Assembly (NCBI RefSeq): GCF_026460985.1
Contig: NZ_JAPKNM010000022.1
Span: 1-44,024 of the forward strand
Origin: Sphingomonas sp.
GTDB taxonomy: Bacteria > Pseudomonadota > Alphaproteobacteria > Sphingomonadales > Sphingomonadaceae
Direction of reading: 5' to 3'
DNA: 44,024 nucleotides
The number at the start of each line of letters is the position of its first letter. Positions within the stretch are counted from its first letter, which is position 1. The notes under the pieces are model-generated. The model was given only the letters and a program-made list of their open reading frames with translations, ran no database searches and was not told where the DNA came from. Made by a program: the position numbers and the translations under genes. Shown here in pieces: positions 1-9,388 of this stretch.

Positions 1-2
1 TG

Positions 3-2402
3 ACCACGCCGGCGCAACGCCGCTACATGGACCATCTCTACGCCAAGGCGCGGGCTGACGGCATCAACGTGCCGATCTTCCACAACGATCAGGGCCGCAA
101 CGGCTATTGGGTGCCCGAGGATTCGAAGGTCGAGAAGACCGTCGCCGGCCCCAACGACATGTACGCGTTCGACGGCTATCCCGGCGGCACCTGCACGGTG
201 AACGGCAAGCCGACCCGCGGCTCCGCCGCGCCCGACTGGGGCTATTACGGCCCCGGCGGCGCCAAGGGCGGTGCCTCCGCCTCGCCCAACACGCCGGGCT
301 TCCTGGCGGAATTCGGCGGCGGCTGGTTCGATTATTGGGGCTCGAACGGCGGATACGAGTGCAACGCGATCCAGCGCGGCAAGCGCTTCCAGCGCGTCTT
401 CTACGGCACCAACCTCGCCAACGGCATCCATATCCAGAGCTTCTACATGGGCTTCGGCGGGACGAGCTGGGGCTGGCTCCCCGCCCCGGTGGTGTTCACC
501 AGCTACGACTACGGCTCGGCGCTCTCGGAGACCCGCGAAGTGCGCCCCAAGGCCGAGGAACTCAAGCAGCTCGGCGGACTGATCGCCGCGGTCCCCGATC
601 TCGCGGGCATGATCCCCGCCGGCAAGCCCGACATCTCGTCGGACCGCATCCAGGTCTATCACAACAAGAACCCCGAGACCGACGCGCGCTTCCTGCTCGT
701 CACCCACAAGCCCTCGAACGGCCAGACCAGCGACCGCTTCACCGTCACTGCCGACCTGCCCGACGGCCGCTACACGCTGCCGCTCCAGCTCGACGGGTTC
801 GACGCGAAGTGGCTCGTCGCGGGCGTGAATCTAGGCGGCCAGCGCCTCGTTTATTCGACTTCCGAGCTGCAGACCCTGGTCAAGCAGGATGGCCGCGATG
901 TCGCATTGCTCTACGGCCGCGCGGGCGAAGCCGGCGAGACCGTGCTGCGCTATGCCAGCGCGCCCAAGGTCACCGTGATCGAGGGCGGCGCGACCTCGGC
1001 GTTCGATGCGGCGAAAGGCGACCTCAAGCTAAGCTACGCGCATCGCGGCCTCACCCGCGTCCGCATCAGCGGGGGCGGCCGGCCCGATCTGCTGCTGCTG
1101 ATCGGCGACGAGGCCGACGGCGCGAAGTTCTGGCACACCGACGACGTGCTGGTTCGCGGCCCGGCGCTGGTTCGCAACGCCAAATCCGCCAAGGGCAGCC
1201 TCGCCCTCACCGGCGACACGCGCGAGGCCACCCCGCTCGAAATCTGGGCGCCCGCCAATATCCGCGGCGTCACGTGGAACGGCGCCAAGGTCACGACCAC
1301 GCGTACCCAATCGGGTAGCCTCGCCGCCAATGCGCCGCTCGCCGCACCCACCGACTTCGCGCTGCCCGAACTCACCGACTGGCACATCGCCCCCGGCTCG
1401 CCCGAGGCCGATCCCGGCTTCGACGATCGCGACTGGGCGAAGATCGACAACCGCGCCTATGCCAGCATCACCGCGCGCGCCGACGGCCAGCCCAACATGC
1501 TGATGGACGCCTATGGCTTCCACGAAGGCGATGTCTGGTATCGCGGCCGCTTCGCCGGCTCGCCGGATGCCCAGCGGCTCAAGCTCCACTACGGCGCCGG
1601 CGGTTCGGGGCTGGTGCAAGTGTTCCTCGACGGCAAGCTGATCGGCCAGGACGAGATCCCCGCCGGCCTGCCCCGCCCCATCACCACCGGCGCGCCGGGC
1701 TTCACGCTGCCGGACGCCGCGCGCGCGCCCGGCGAGCACGTCCTGTCGGTGATGGTGCGCAACAACGGCCATAACTGGGATCTCGACGCCGACGATTTCC
1801 ACAAGGAAGCGCGCGGCCTCGTCTCGGCCTCGATCGAACCGGTCGCCGGCCCGAGCTTCGCGGTGCCGATCGCGTGGAAGATCAACGGCCGCGGCGAGGA
1901 TCTTGCCGATCCGGTGCGCGGCGTCGCCAACAATGGCGGCCTCGATGGCGAGCGCCGCGGCTGGTACCTTCCCGGCTTCGACGATCGCGGCTGGAAGACT
2001 GCCTCCGTCCCTGCTGCCGAGAGCGCGGCAGGCACCAGCTGGTACCGCACCAGTTTCGATCTCGCCGTGCCGAAAGGCCAGGACGCGACGATCGGCCTCG
2101 CCTTCGGTGACACGAGCAAGCCGCGCTCGCCGGTCGCCTATCGCGTCCTCATCTTCGTCAATGGCTGGAACATGGGCCAGTTCATCGCGCATGTCGGCCC
2201 GCAGCGCGTCTTCCCGATCCCCGAGGGCGTGCTCAACCATCGCGGCCGCAACCACATCGCGCTCGCCGTGACATCCGACGGCGCCCCCGGTAACGCGCTC
2301 GAGCAAGTGAAGCTCGTGACGCTCCGCAACGTCCGCGGCGGCATCCCCGTCCGCACGGTCGCTGCGCCCACCACTCCTTCCGAACTCAAGCAGGTAGACT
2401 GA
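3..2402 (+). CDS. GH35 beta-galactosidase, 5' end missing
   Basis: The reading frame is open to the window edge and the first in-frame ATG (27) lies inside the protein, so the N-terminus is missing. The visible part is about 800 residues. LAEFGGGWFDYWG, near residue 95 counted from position 27, matches the nucleophile-glutamate region of large fungal-type GH35 enzymes; the acid/base glutamate should lie upstream, outside the window. The C-terminal half has repeated jelly-roll-like stretches (W-Y-R-x-x-F, then F-D-D-R-G-W) typical of the galactose-binding domains of these enzymes. The expected role is release of terminal beta-galactose from plant polysaccharide side chains. The stop TGA shares one base with the ATG of the next gene, so the two are an operon. 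The family is clear; the exact substrate is inferred. Confidence 0.88.
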   Translation, partial: TTPAQRRYMDHLYAKARADGINVPIFHNDQGRNGYWVPEDSKVEKTVAGPNDMYAFDGYPGGTCTVNGKPTRGSAAPDWGYYGPGGAKGGASASPNTPGFLAEFGGGWFDYWGSNGGYECNAIQRGKRFQRVFYGTNLANGIHIQSFYMGFGGTSWGWLPAPVVFTSYDYGSALSETREVRPKAEELKQLGGLIAAVPDLAGMIPAGKPDISSDRIQVYHNKNPETDARFLLVTHKPSNGQTSDRFTVTADLPDGRYTLPLQLDGFDAKWLVAGVNLGGQRLVYSTSELQTLVKQDGRDVALLYGRAGEAGETVLRYASAPKVTVIEGGATSAFDAAKGDLKLSYAHRGLTRVRISGGGRPDLLLLIGDEADGAKFWHTDDVLVRGPALVRNAKSAKGSLALTGDTREATPLEIWAPANIRGVTWNGAKVTTTRTQSGSLAANAPLAAPTDFALPELTDWHIAPGSPEADPGFDDRDWAKIDNRAYASITARADGQPNMLMDAYGFHEGDVWYRGRFAGSPDAQRLKLHYGAGGSGLVQVFLDGKLIGQDEIPAGLPRPITTGAPGFTLPDAARAPGEHVLSVMVRNNGHNWDLDADDFHKEARGLVSASIEPVAGPSFAVPIAWKINGRGEDLADPVRGVANNGGLDGERRGWYLPGFDDRGWKTASVPAAESAAGTSWYRTSFDLAVPKGQDATIGLAFGDTSKPRSPVAYRVLIFVNGWNMGQFIAHVGPQRVFPIPEGVLNHRGRNHIALAVTSDGAPGNALEQVKLVTLRNVRGGIPVRTVAAPTTPSELKQVD

Positions 2403-3514
2403 TGGCCGCCCTCACCCACGACATTCCGCGCAGCGAGATCACTTCGAAGATCGACCTGCTGATGGACAACCTCGTCAATATCAAGGACGAGACCGGCGAA
2501 TTCCTCCTCCATCTCGAGGATGGCCGGATCATCGACACCAAGGGCTGGGCCGGCTGGGAATGGACGCACGGCGTCGGCCTTTTCGGCATGTGGCGCTATT
2601 ACGAGCAGACCGGCGACGACAAGGCGCTGCACATCATCAAGCAGTGGTTCGAGGACCGCTTCGCCGAGGGCACGCCGACCAAGAACATCAACACCGTCGC
2701 GCCGTTCATCACGCTGGCATACCTGTACGAGCAGGAGCCCGACCCGCGCTACATCCCCTATCTCGACACCTGGTGCGAATGGCTGATGGCGAAGGACGGC
2801 CTGCCCAAGACCGAGGAAGGCGGCTTCCAGCACATCGTCTATAACGACGAGAATCCCGGCGAGATGTGGGACGACACGCTGATGATGTCGGTGCTGCCGC
2901 TCGCCAAGATCGGGCTGCTGCTGAACCGGCCGCACTATGTCGAGGAGGCCAAGCGCCAGTTCCTCGTCCACATCAAATATCTGTTCGACAAGAAGACCGG
3001 CCTCTGGTTCCACGGCTGGGATTTCAACGGCCGGCACAATTTCGCCGAGGCGCTCTGGGCGCGCGGCAATTGCTGGGTGACGATCGCGATCCCCGAGATC
3101 GTCGAGATCCTCGATCTGCCCGAAGGCGACGCCTTCCGCACCTTCCTGATCGACACGCTCGCCGCGCAGGTGAAGACCCTTGCCGAGACGCAGGACGCGA
3201 GCGGGTTGTGGCACACGCTGGTGATGGACCCGAGCTCGTACCTCGAGGCCTCGGCCACCGCGGGCTTCGCCTATGGCATCCTGAAGGCGGTCCGGAAGGG
3301 CTACCTCCCCCGCCAATACGAGGCGGTCGGCATCAAGGCGGTGCGCGGCGTGCTGGCGAACATCGACGAAACCGGCGAGCTCCAGCAAGTGAGCTTCGGC
3401 ACCGCGATGGGCGACACGCTGCAATTCTACAAGGACATCCGCCTCACCTCGATGCCATACGGACAGAGCCTCGCGATCTGCGCGCTGGGCGAGTTCCTGC
3501 GGACCTATATCTGA
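2402..3514 (+). CDS. GH105 (YteR-like) unsaturated uronyl hydrolase
   Basis: The 370-residue protein matches the (alpha/alpha)6-barrel family GH88/GH105, which hydrates and removes the delta-4,5-unsaturated uronic acid left at the non-reducing end after polysaccharide-lyase cleavage. The family signature WDDTLMMS is at residues 156-163; its aspartate is the catalytic residue in YteR. WARGNCW later in the chain matches the conserved WARGNxW segment. No signal peptide is visible, so the enzyme is probably cytoplasmic and acts on imported oligosaccharides. It starts on the overlapping TGATG with the upstream galactosidase and is followed by a palindromic repeat. With the oligogalacturonate lyase downstream, this supports a pectin or rhamnogalacturonan step; a glucuronyl substrate is also possible. 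Confidence 0.9.
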   Translation: MAALTHDIPRSEITSKIDLLMDNLVNIKDETGEFLLHLEDGRIIDTKGWAGWEWTHGVGLFGMWRYYEQTGDDKALHIIKQWFEDRFAEGTPTKNINTVAPFITLAYLYEQEPDPRYIPYLDTWCEWLMAKDGLPKTEEGGFQHIVYNDENPGEMWDDTLMMSVLPLAKIGLLLNRPHYVEEAKRQFLVHIKYLFDKKTGLWFHGWDFNGRHNFAEALWARGNCWVTIAIPEIVEILDLPEGDAFRTFLIDTLAAQVKTLAETQDASGLWHTLVMDPSSYLEASATAGFAYGILKAVRKGYLPRQYEAVGIKAVRGVLANIDETGELQQVSFGTAMGDTLQFYKDIRLTSMPYGQSLAICALGEFLRTYI

Positions 3515-3534
3515 TGCTGCGGGCGGCACGATCT

Positions 3535-3658
3535 ATCCTCCCCCGCCAGGGGGAGGTGGCATGCGCAGCATGACGGAGGGGGAGGAAGCAAGCCGGGAGG
3601 TTTGGGCTTCCTCCCCCTCCGTCGCCTTCGGCGACACCTCCCCCTGGCGGGGGAGGAT
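3535..3658. repeat. Palindromic repeat, family A, short form (copy A1)
   Basis: The ends are inverted copies of each other: ATCCTCCCCCGCCAGGGGG on the left and its complement on the right. A second nested hairpin is made from GGAGGGGGAGGAAG and CTTCCTCCCCCTCC. The copy at 33764-33896 is nearly identical. The left arm holds GGGGGAGG followed four bases later by ATG (3561), which opens the frame of the next gene. Confidence 0.85.
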
Positions 3659-6080
3659 TTGGGTCCGCGCGTTGCACGCATTGGCGCTGAGCCTCTTCCT
3701 GCTCGCCCTCCCCGCCCGCGCCCAGCTCGCCGACTGGATCGATACGCGCCCCGACGCCCCCGGCCTGTCGCTCGCCGGCGCAACCGTGGTCACAGCCCCC
3801 GGCGACACCGATGTCGTCGCCCTCGCCGCCGAGGACCTCCGCCGCGACCTTACGGCCGTCACCGGCAAGACCGGCGGAGGCGACCAGATCTGGGCCGGCA
3901 CGATCGGCAAGAACCCCACGATCGACCGCCTGATCGCCACCGGCAAACTCGACGCGAAGCGCCTCACCGGCGCCTGGGAAAGCTTCGTCATCGCCACGGT
4001 CGAGCGCCCGGCCCCCGGCGTGCCCCGCGCGCTGGTCATCGCCGGCAGCGACCGCCGCGGCACGGCGTACGGCATATACGAGCTCAGTCGCGCGATCGGC
4101 GTCTCGCCCTGGCATTGGTGGGCCGACGTTACGCCACTCCAGCAGCCCGCCCTCCACGTCCGCCCCGGCACGCGGCGCTTCGGGCCGCCCTCGGTCAAAT
4201 ATCGCGGCATCTTCATCAACGACGAGGATTGGGGGATCACCCCCTGGTCGGCGACCGTCTTCGAGCCCGGCACACGCGGCATGGGTCCCAAGACCTATGC
4301 CAAGGTCTTCGAGCTGCTGCTGCGGCTGAAGGCCAACACGCTCTGGCCGGCGATGCACAAGATCAGCCCCGCCTTCAACGCCGACCCCGAGAATGCGAAG
4401 CTCGCCGACCGCTACGCCATCGTGATGGGTTCGTCCCACGCCGAGCCGATGCTGCGCAACAACGTCGGCGAATGGACCGCCGACCCGCACGATTACGACT
4501 ATGGCAAGCATCCCGATCAGGTGCGCGCCTATTGGGAGGAGCGCGCCCGCACCAACGGCGGATATGAGAGCATCTGGACGCTCGGCATGCGCGGCATCCA
4601 CGACAGCGGGATGCAGGGCGCGGACGACATGCCGACGCGCCGGAAATTCCTAGAGAGCATCTTTGCTGACCAGCGCGCGATGCTCGCCCGGCACGTCTCT
4701 CCGCAGGTCGAGCGCGTGCCCCAGGTGTTCACGCCGTACAAGGAAGTGCTCGACATCTACCGCGCCGGGCTCGCCGTTCCCGACGACGTCACCTTGATGT
4801 GGCCCGACGACAATTTCGGCTATATCCGCCGCTTCCCCACTCCTGCCGAGCGCAAGCGCAGCGGCGGCGCGGGCATCTATTACCACCTCTCCTATCTGGG
4901 CGCGCCGCTCTCCTATCTCTGGCTGTCGACCACCCCGCCGGCGCTGATCGCCGAGGAGATGGGCCGCGCGTTCGACCTGGGCGCCGACCGCATGTGGATC
5001 GCCAATGTCGGCGACATCAAGCCGGCCGAGCTCGCGACCGACTATTTCCTGTCGCTCGCCTGGGACGTGCCGGGCACGCGCGCGCTGGGCGTCGAGGCGT
5101 GGACGCGGCGCTGGGCCGCGGAGAATATCGATGCGGGCCAGGCGGGCGCCATCACCGACATCCTCGCCGAGCATCACCGGCTCAATTTCGAGCGACGCCC
5201 CGAGCATCTCCAATGGTATCTGCCCGGGCAGAAGGCGCGCCAGAGCCCCTGGTCGATCGCCGAGGCCGATGCGCGCCTCGGCGCATTCAGCCGTAACCTC
5301 TTCCGCCTCCACGCAATCACCGAGCGGATCCCCCAGGCGCGCCGCGAGGCCTTTTTCGAACTGCTCGGCTATCCCGTCGAGGCCGCCGCCGCGGCCAATC
5401 GCCGCTTCTTCGCCGCCGAGGCGCATGACCGGCTGCGCGACGCCGACCTGCCGCAGGCCCTGCGCCGCGGCGCCGAGGCGCGCAAGACCGATGCGCGGAT
5501 CGCCGAGATGACCGAGCTGTATGGCGAACTGGCAGGCGGCAAGTGGCGCGGATTCATCGCAGTCGAACCCGCCGACGGCCAATGGAAGAGCTACCGGCTG
5601 ACGCCACCGGTGCTGCCCGCCCCCGCCGCAGCCCCTGTGGTCGATCCGGTGCTGGTCGAGCCGGTCACGCCGCGCGTCGTGCAGTTCGACCTGCGCGCGG
5701 CGGCGGGAAGCTGGCGCCTGGTTCCCGGGCTCGGCCGCGGTGGGCTGGCGCTGGGATCGCGAATCGATCGCGCCGTCGCGGGCGCGGCCGCGCTCAGCCT
5801 TCCCGCCGGCAGCTGGCGCGCGATCGTCGACCTGATCCCGACCTATGCCGATGGCGACGGCGAACCGCTACGCCTGACGCTCCGCATCGACGGCAAGGCG
5901 TACCCGCTCTCGATCGCGCGCGATACCGGCAATGCCGCCTGGGCGCAGGCGGTGCTCGACAACCGGGTCTCGGTGGAGGTGCCGGGGGTGCTCGCGGGCG
6001 GCGCCCGCCGTGTCGAGCTGCTGGCGGAGAGCGGTGGGGTGCTGATCGAAGCGGTGCGCTTCGTGCCTGCCGAGCGCTAG
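3561..6080 (+). CDS. GH115 xylan alpha-1,2-glucuronidase
   Basis: GH115 enzymes remove (4-O-methyl)glucuronic acid from xylan. Features seen are YGIYELSRAIGVSPWHWWADV, KYRGIFINDEDWG, LLLRLKANTLWPAMH and LGMRGIHDSGM, all typical of the family, and a C-terminal beta-rich domain after about residue 650. The full length of 839 aa fits. A hydrophobic signal-like segment (LHALALSLFLLALPARA, cleavage after ARA) lies at about residues 38-54, so the protein is probably exported. The start is uncertain. ATG 3561 has a good ribosome site, but both lie inside a palindromic repeat and would add 37 repeat-encoded residues before the signal peptide. TTG 3672 would give a normal signal peptide but has a poor ribosome site. 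It lies downstream of the GH105 gene on the same strand, separated only by the repeat. Confidence 0.9.
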   Translation: MRSMTEGEEASREVWASSPSVAFGDTSPWRGRIWVRALHALALSLFLLALPARAQLADWIDTRPDAPGLSLAGATVVTAPGDTDVVALAAEDLRRDLTAVTGKTGGGDQIWAGTIGKNPTIDRLIATGKLDAKRLTGAWESFVIATVERPAPGVPRALVIAGSDRRGTAYGIYELSRAIGVSPWHWWADVTPLQQPALHVRPGTRRFGPPSVKYRGIFINDEDWGITPWSATVFEPGTRGMGPKTYAKVFELLLRLKANTLWPAMHKISPAFNADPENAKLADRYAIVMGSSHAEPMLRNNVGEWTADPHDYDYGKHPDQVRAYWEERARTNGGYESIWTLGMRGIHDSGMQGADDMPTRRKFLESIFADQRAMLARHVSPQVERVPQVFTPYKEVLDIYRAGLAVPDDVTLMWPDDNFGYIRRFPTPAERKRSGGAGIYYHLSYLGAPLSYLWLSTTPPALIAEEMGRAFDLGADRMWIANVGDIKPAELATDYFLSLAWDVPGTRALGVEAWTRRWAAENIDAGQAGAITDILAEHHRLNFERRPEHLQWYLPGQKARQSPWSIAEADARLGAFSRNLFRLHAITERIPQARREAFFELLGYPVEAAAAANRRFFAAEAHDRLRDADLPQALRRGAEARKTDARIAEMTELYGELAGGKWRGFIAVEPADGQWKSYRLTPPVLPAPAAAPVVDPVLVEPVTPRVVQFDLRAAAGSWRLVPGLGRGGLALGSRIDRAVAGAAALSLPAGSWRAIVDLIPTYADGDGEPLRLTLRIDGKAYPLSIARDTGNAAWAQAVLDNRVSVEVPGVLAGGARRVELLAESGGVLIEAVRFVPAER

Positions 6081-6091
6081 GTAAACCAACC

Positions 6092-6178
6092 CGTCATCCC
6101 CGCGAAGGCTGGGATCCAGAGCCAAGCAGTACCGTTCGGGCAGAGAAACCCTGGATCCCCGCCTTCGCAGGGATGACG
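6092..6178. repeat. Palindromic repeat, family B (copy B1)
   Basis: CGTCATCCCCGCGAAGGC on the left faces GCCTTCGCAGGGATGACG on the right, with GGATCCAG and CTGGATCC inside. The element can fold into one long hairpin. It lies 11 bp after the GH115 stop. A related copy is at 11661-11741. Confidence 0.85.
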
Positions 6179-6210
6179 AAATAATATGAGTCCCCAAACC
6201 GATCCCTCTT

Positions 6211-6317
6211 CGTCACCCCGGCCTTGGGCCGGGGTCCACCGGGAGGCAGATCATGGACAAGATGCTCCAGCTTCTCCGGTGCGGCTTGGTGGACCCCGGA
6301 ACAAGTCCGGGGTGACG
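6211..6317. repeat. Palindromic repeat, family C
   Basis: CGTCACCCCGGCCTTGGGCC and GGGTCCACC on the left face GGTGGACCCC and TCCGGGGTGACG on the right. It sits 32 bp after B1 and just before the stop of the convergent lyase gene, so the GH115/lyase junction consists of two back-to-back hairpin elements. They may act as a bidirectional terminator; that is inference. Confidence 0.8.
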
Positions 6318-6324
6318 AAGGAGG

Positions 6325-7629
6325 CTATTTCCCCTTCGCGACCTCCACCGCATAGACATGGTTCGCGCCCTCGAAGTTCGCGCGGAAGACGATCCATTTG
6401 CCGTCGGGGGTGAAGGTCATGTTGGGTTCGAGCCGGTAGTCCTGCTTGCGCATGTCCACCAGTTTCTCGGCGCCGAAGGTGCCGGGCGAGATCAGAGTCT
6501 CGGCGCCGGGCGCATGGATGCCCGCGACGTCCGGAATGTCCTTCGGGGCGAACAGGTACAGATACTTCCCGTCGGACGCGTGCGCGACCATCTCGCTGTC
6601 GCCGCCGTCGCCCGAGAAGAGCTTGCGGTCGGGCGACTGGTTGTAGTGCACCGACCATTGGTTGCGCTCGACATTGTACCAGCGCCTCTTGGCCGTAGCC
6701 AGGTCGTAGCCGGCGAGCCAGAACACTTCGCCGCGCGGGGTCTGGAGATCGTACCAGATCGTCTTGCCATCGGGCGAGAAGAACTCGTGCCCAGCGATCT
6801 CCATGTTCATCGTGCGGCTGTGGACGAGACGCTTGCCCGTGCCGTCGGCGCGGATCGTCCAGATCCGGTCGACCTTGTGCCACGGGCCCTCGTGGCAATA
6901 CATGATCTGTAGCGGGTCGGCGGGCGAGAACTGGATATGGTTGAGCCAGTCGGTCGAGGCGGTGACGACTTTCCGGACGCCGGTCTTCACGTCGATCGTG
7001 AAGATCTCCATCGGGACCTTCGCCTCGAGCCGCTCGTTCAGGCGCACTTCCTTGGCCTCGGCATAGGTCATCGGCCGGCCGTCGGGCCAGTTGGCGGCAT
7101 ATTGCGCCTGGCCGAAGCGGCTGTTGTCGCCGGCCTTCGCGCCCGGCTGGAGCGGACGGTCGGTCGCTGCCCATTGGCCGAGCAGCAGCGTCTCGTCCGC
7201 GTTGATCGAGCCGATGAACCCTTCCTTGATCTCGGCGATCCTGCGCGTCTTGCCCGAGTCGATGTCGGCGGCGAAGATCGTCCACGGCGCGCCCTCGCGC
7301 TCGCGGGTCTGGTAATAAGCGGTGCGCGTCCTGCGGCCGGTGAAGAGCAGGATCAGCCCCTTGCCCTTGACCAAGGGCGTCACTTCCCAGCTCCTGAGGT
7401 CGACCACCGAGATCCCGCCGGGGACCGAGATCACCATCTTGTCGCCCTCGGGCGTATAGCTGTTCTGGTGGAAATAGAGGCTCGCCGAGCCGGCCTCGCG
7501 GCTGATCCGGATCACCTTGTGGCCGGTGAGCGGGTCCACCCACTGCGCCGCGGGGTCGGCCGACGCGGCTCCCGCCAGCATCAGCGCGCCCAGCGCCAGC
7601 CCCTGGCCAATCCGCCGTCCGCGCCGCAT
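6325..7629 (-). CDS. ogl: Oligogalacturonate lyase, PL22
   Basis: PL22 lyases split unsaturated digalacturonate into two 5-keto-4-deoxyuronates. HIQFSPADP followed by YCHEGPWHKVDRIWTI is a strong family signature. AGHEFFSPDG and RNQWSVHYN carry further conserved histidines and a glutamine expected at the metal site of the seven-bladed propeller. From ATG 7629 the protein is 434 aa and begins with a signal-like segment (MRRGRRIGQGLALGALMLAGAASA). This start is preferred over the longer frame to 7662 because AGGAG lies seven bases upstream. A signal peptide is unusual for a lyase family often described as cytoplasmic, so this version may be periplasmic. It is transcribed divergently from the GPH symporter, suggesting a shared control region. 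Confidence 0.9.
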   Translation of the reverse strand: MRRGRRIGQGLALGALMLAGAASADPAAQWVDPLTGHKVIRISREAGSASLYFHQNSYTPEGDKMVISVPGGISVVDLRSWEVTPLVKGKGLILLFTGRRTRTAYYQTREREGAPWTIFAADIDSGKTRRIAEIKEGFIGSINADETLLLGQWAATDRPLQPGAKAGDNSRFGQAQYAANWPDGRPMTYAEAKEVRLNERLEAKVPMEIFTIDVKTGVRKVVTASTDWLNHIQFSPADPLQIMYCHEGPWHKVDRIWTIRADGTGKRLVHSRTMNMEIAGHEFFSPDGKTIWYDLQTPRGEVFWLAGYDLATAKRRWYNVERNQWSVHYNQSPDRKLFSGDGGDSEMVAHASDGKYLYLFAPKDIPDVAGIHAPGAETLISPGTFGAEKLVDMRKQDYRLEPNMTFTPDGKWIVFRANFEGANHVYAVEVAKGK

Positions 7630-7756
7630 TACCTCTCTCCTGCTGACTTGATGTCGTTCCACATATCATGATAGCTGTTCAGAATATGGAGTAAAGAACG
7701 GGTGTCGGCGTAGTGCCGTACTCCCGCCAGCCGAGCCCCGGAGAGGAAACCCCCGC
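7630..7756. promoter_or_regulatory. Divergent control region between lyase and symporter
   Basis: This 127-bp gap separates two divergently transcribed pectin-related genes and must hold both promoters. It is clearly AT-richer than its surroundings around 7655-7695. It contains the perfect palindrome TATCATGATA at 7664-7673, and a looser inverted pair TCCaCATAT (7658 onward) and ATATGGA lies around it. These are candidate operators for a uronate-responsive repressor; no regulator gene is present in the window. GGAGAGGAAA near 7740 may serve as the symporter ribosome site. Confidence 0.4.
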
Positions 7757-9388
7757 ATGGTCAGCAGCGCCTCGGCGCCAGTCGTATCTGCGCACCGTGA
7801 GCCGCGCTGGTACAATTATTGGGGCTGGGGCTCCGGCGACATGCTGGGAGCGGGTGCGCAGGCGGTCGTCACCGGCTGGCTGTTATATTTCTTCACCACT
7901 TTCTGTAATCTGTCGGCAGCGGAAGCCGGGCTCATTCTCGGCCTGCCGCGGTTGCTCGAGGCGATCACTTGCCCGCTGATCGGCTACGTGTCCGACAATC
8001 TGCGCTACACCTGGATCGGCCGGCGCATCGGGCGGCGCAAGGTCTTCCTCATCGCCACCATTCCGCTGTTGCCCAGCTTCGCGCTGATCTTCGTCGCCGG
8101 GCACAGCTTCACTTATTATCTGCTGACATTCATCTTCTTCGAGTTCGTCTACACGATGTTCCTAATCCCGTGGGAGACGCTCGCCGCGGAGATGACCAAC
8201 GATTATCGGAAAAAGGCGAAGTTCGCCGGCGCGCGGATGATCGTCGCGCAAAGCTCCGCCATCCTCGCATCCTATTTGCCGACGCTGATCATCAGCAGCC
8301 TCGGGGGCAAGGATTCGCCCAGCACCTTCCTGATCATGGGCGCCATATTCGGCGCGATCTTCAGCCTGGTCGTGCTGCTGGTGGTGATCTTCACCTGGGA
8401 ACGCCCCTATACCGAAGCCGAAATGGAGGTGCGGTCAGCTCCGCTCGACCTGAAGACCGCGCTGCTGATTCCCGTCGTGATGTTCCGCGATCTGTTCTCG
8501 ACGCTTCGCATCCGCGCCTTCCGTCAGCATTTGTCGATCTATCTCGGCGGCTACATCTCGCAGGATATCTTCAACACGGCCTTCCCGATTTTCGTCGTCA
8601 CGGTGATGATGGGTGCGACGCTGATCATCTCGCAGCTGCTGACGATCATGTATGTGGCGCAGCTCCTCTCGGTGATGATCGCCATCAATATCGTCATACG
8701 CACCGGGCCCGTGGTCGCCTACCGCATCGCCATCAGCTTCTTCGGCGCCGGGCTGTTGCTGTTCCTCACCTTCTACTATCTCCGGCCGGTGGCCTTTGCC
8801 GCGGACCTGGGGGCGCTCGACGGCAACATGCTTTCGGCGCTGAATCCGGCGTCCGCGACGTTCAGCCCGGCGCTGATCTTCTGGCTGTTCGTGCCGATCC
8901 TGCTCGCCGGGCTCGGCCGCGGCACGCTGAATTTCGTGCCTTGGTCGGTCTATAATTACCTGCCCGACGTGGACGAGGCGGTCACGGCCCAACGACGTGA
9001 GGGCATCTTCGCCGGAGTGATGACGTTGGTGCGCAAGCTCGCGCAGTCGGCGGCGATCATCTGCACCGGTTGGATCATCGACCTTGGTGGCTATGTCTCG
9101 CCCAAGGGAGGGCCTGCCGAAGCAGTGCAACAGACTCCGCAGGCGATCGCCACCATCACCTGGCTGCTGATCCTTGGGCCGATCCTGGTCATGCTCGCCG
9201 GCCTGATCGCCTCGTGGCGCTTCCGTCTCAATGCGCAGACGCACAACGTGCTGATGGCCGAGATCGACCATTTGAGGGCCGGGGGCACAGACCCTACCTC
9301 GCCCGAGGCGCGCGCGGTCGTCGAGGATTTGTCGGGCTGGAAGTACGAGCAGCTCTGGGGCCAGAACCCCGTCACCGGGGGCCGCTGA
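7757..9388 (+). CDS. GPH-family (MFS) sugar:cation symporter
   Basis: The 543-residue protein has about 12 hydrophobic segments and the features of glycoside-pentoside-hexuronide:cation symporters. These are the N-terminal WxxGDMLG-type segment (YWGWGSGDMLGAGAQ), a GRRKVFLI basic loop after helix 2/3, and FLIPWETLAAEMTNDYRKKAKFAGAR matching the conserved helix 4 to loop region. It most likely imports oligouronides or unsaturated disaccharides produced by the neighbouring enzymes; the substrate is inferred from context. It is divergent from the oligogalacturonate lyase and its stop TGA overlaps the ATG of the following hydrolase (ATG at 9388), so those two are cotranscribed. Confidence 0.87.
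   Translation: MVSSASAPVVSAHREPRWYNYWGWGSGDMLGAGAQAVVTGWLLYFFTTFCNLSAAEAGLILGLPRLLEAITCPLIGYVSDNLRYTWIGRRIGRRKVFLIATIPLLPSFALIFVAGHSFTYYLLTFIFFEFVYTMFLIPWETLAAEMTNDYRKKAKFAGARMIVAQSSAILASYLPTLIISSLGGKDSPSTFLIMGAIFGAIFSLVVLLVVIFTWERPYTEAEMEVRSAPLDLKTALLIPVVMFRDLFSTLRIRAFRQHLSIYLGGYISQDIFNTAFPIFVVTVMMGATLIISQLLTIMYVAQLLSVMIAINIVIRTGPVVAYRIAISFFGAGLLLFLTFYYLRPVAFAADLGALDGNMLSALNPASATFSPALIFWLFVPILLAGLGRGTLNFVPWSVYNYLPDVDEAVTAQRREGIFAGVMTLVRKLAQSAAIICTGWIIDLGGYVSPKGGPAEAVQQTPQAIATITWLLILGPILVMLAGLIASWRFRLNAQTHNVLMAEIDHLRAGGTDPTSPEARAVVEDLSGWKYEQLWGQNPVTGGR

Noticed and set aside
2138..3529. Long minus-strand frame opposite the GH105 gene
   Set aside because: Antisense to a clear enzyme gene, low-complexity composition, no start signal.
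3535..3658. CRISPR array
   Set aside because: Repeats are single dispersed palindromes between genes, without regular spacers or cas genes.
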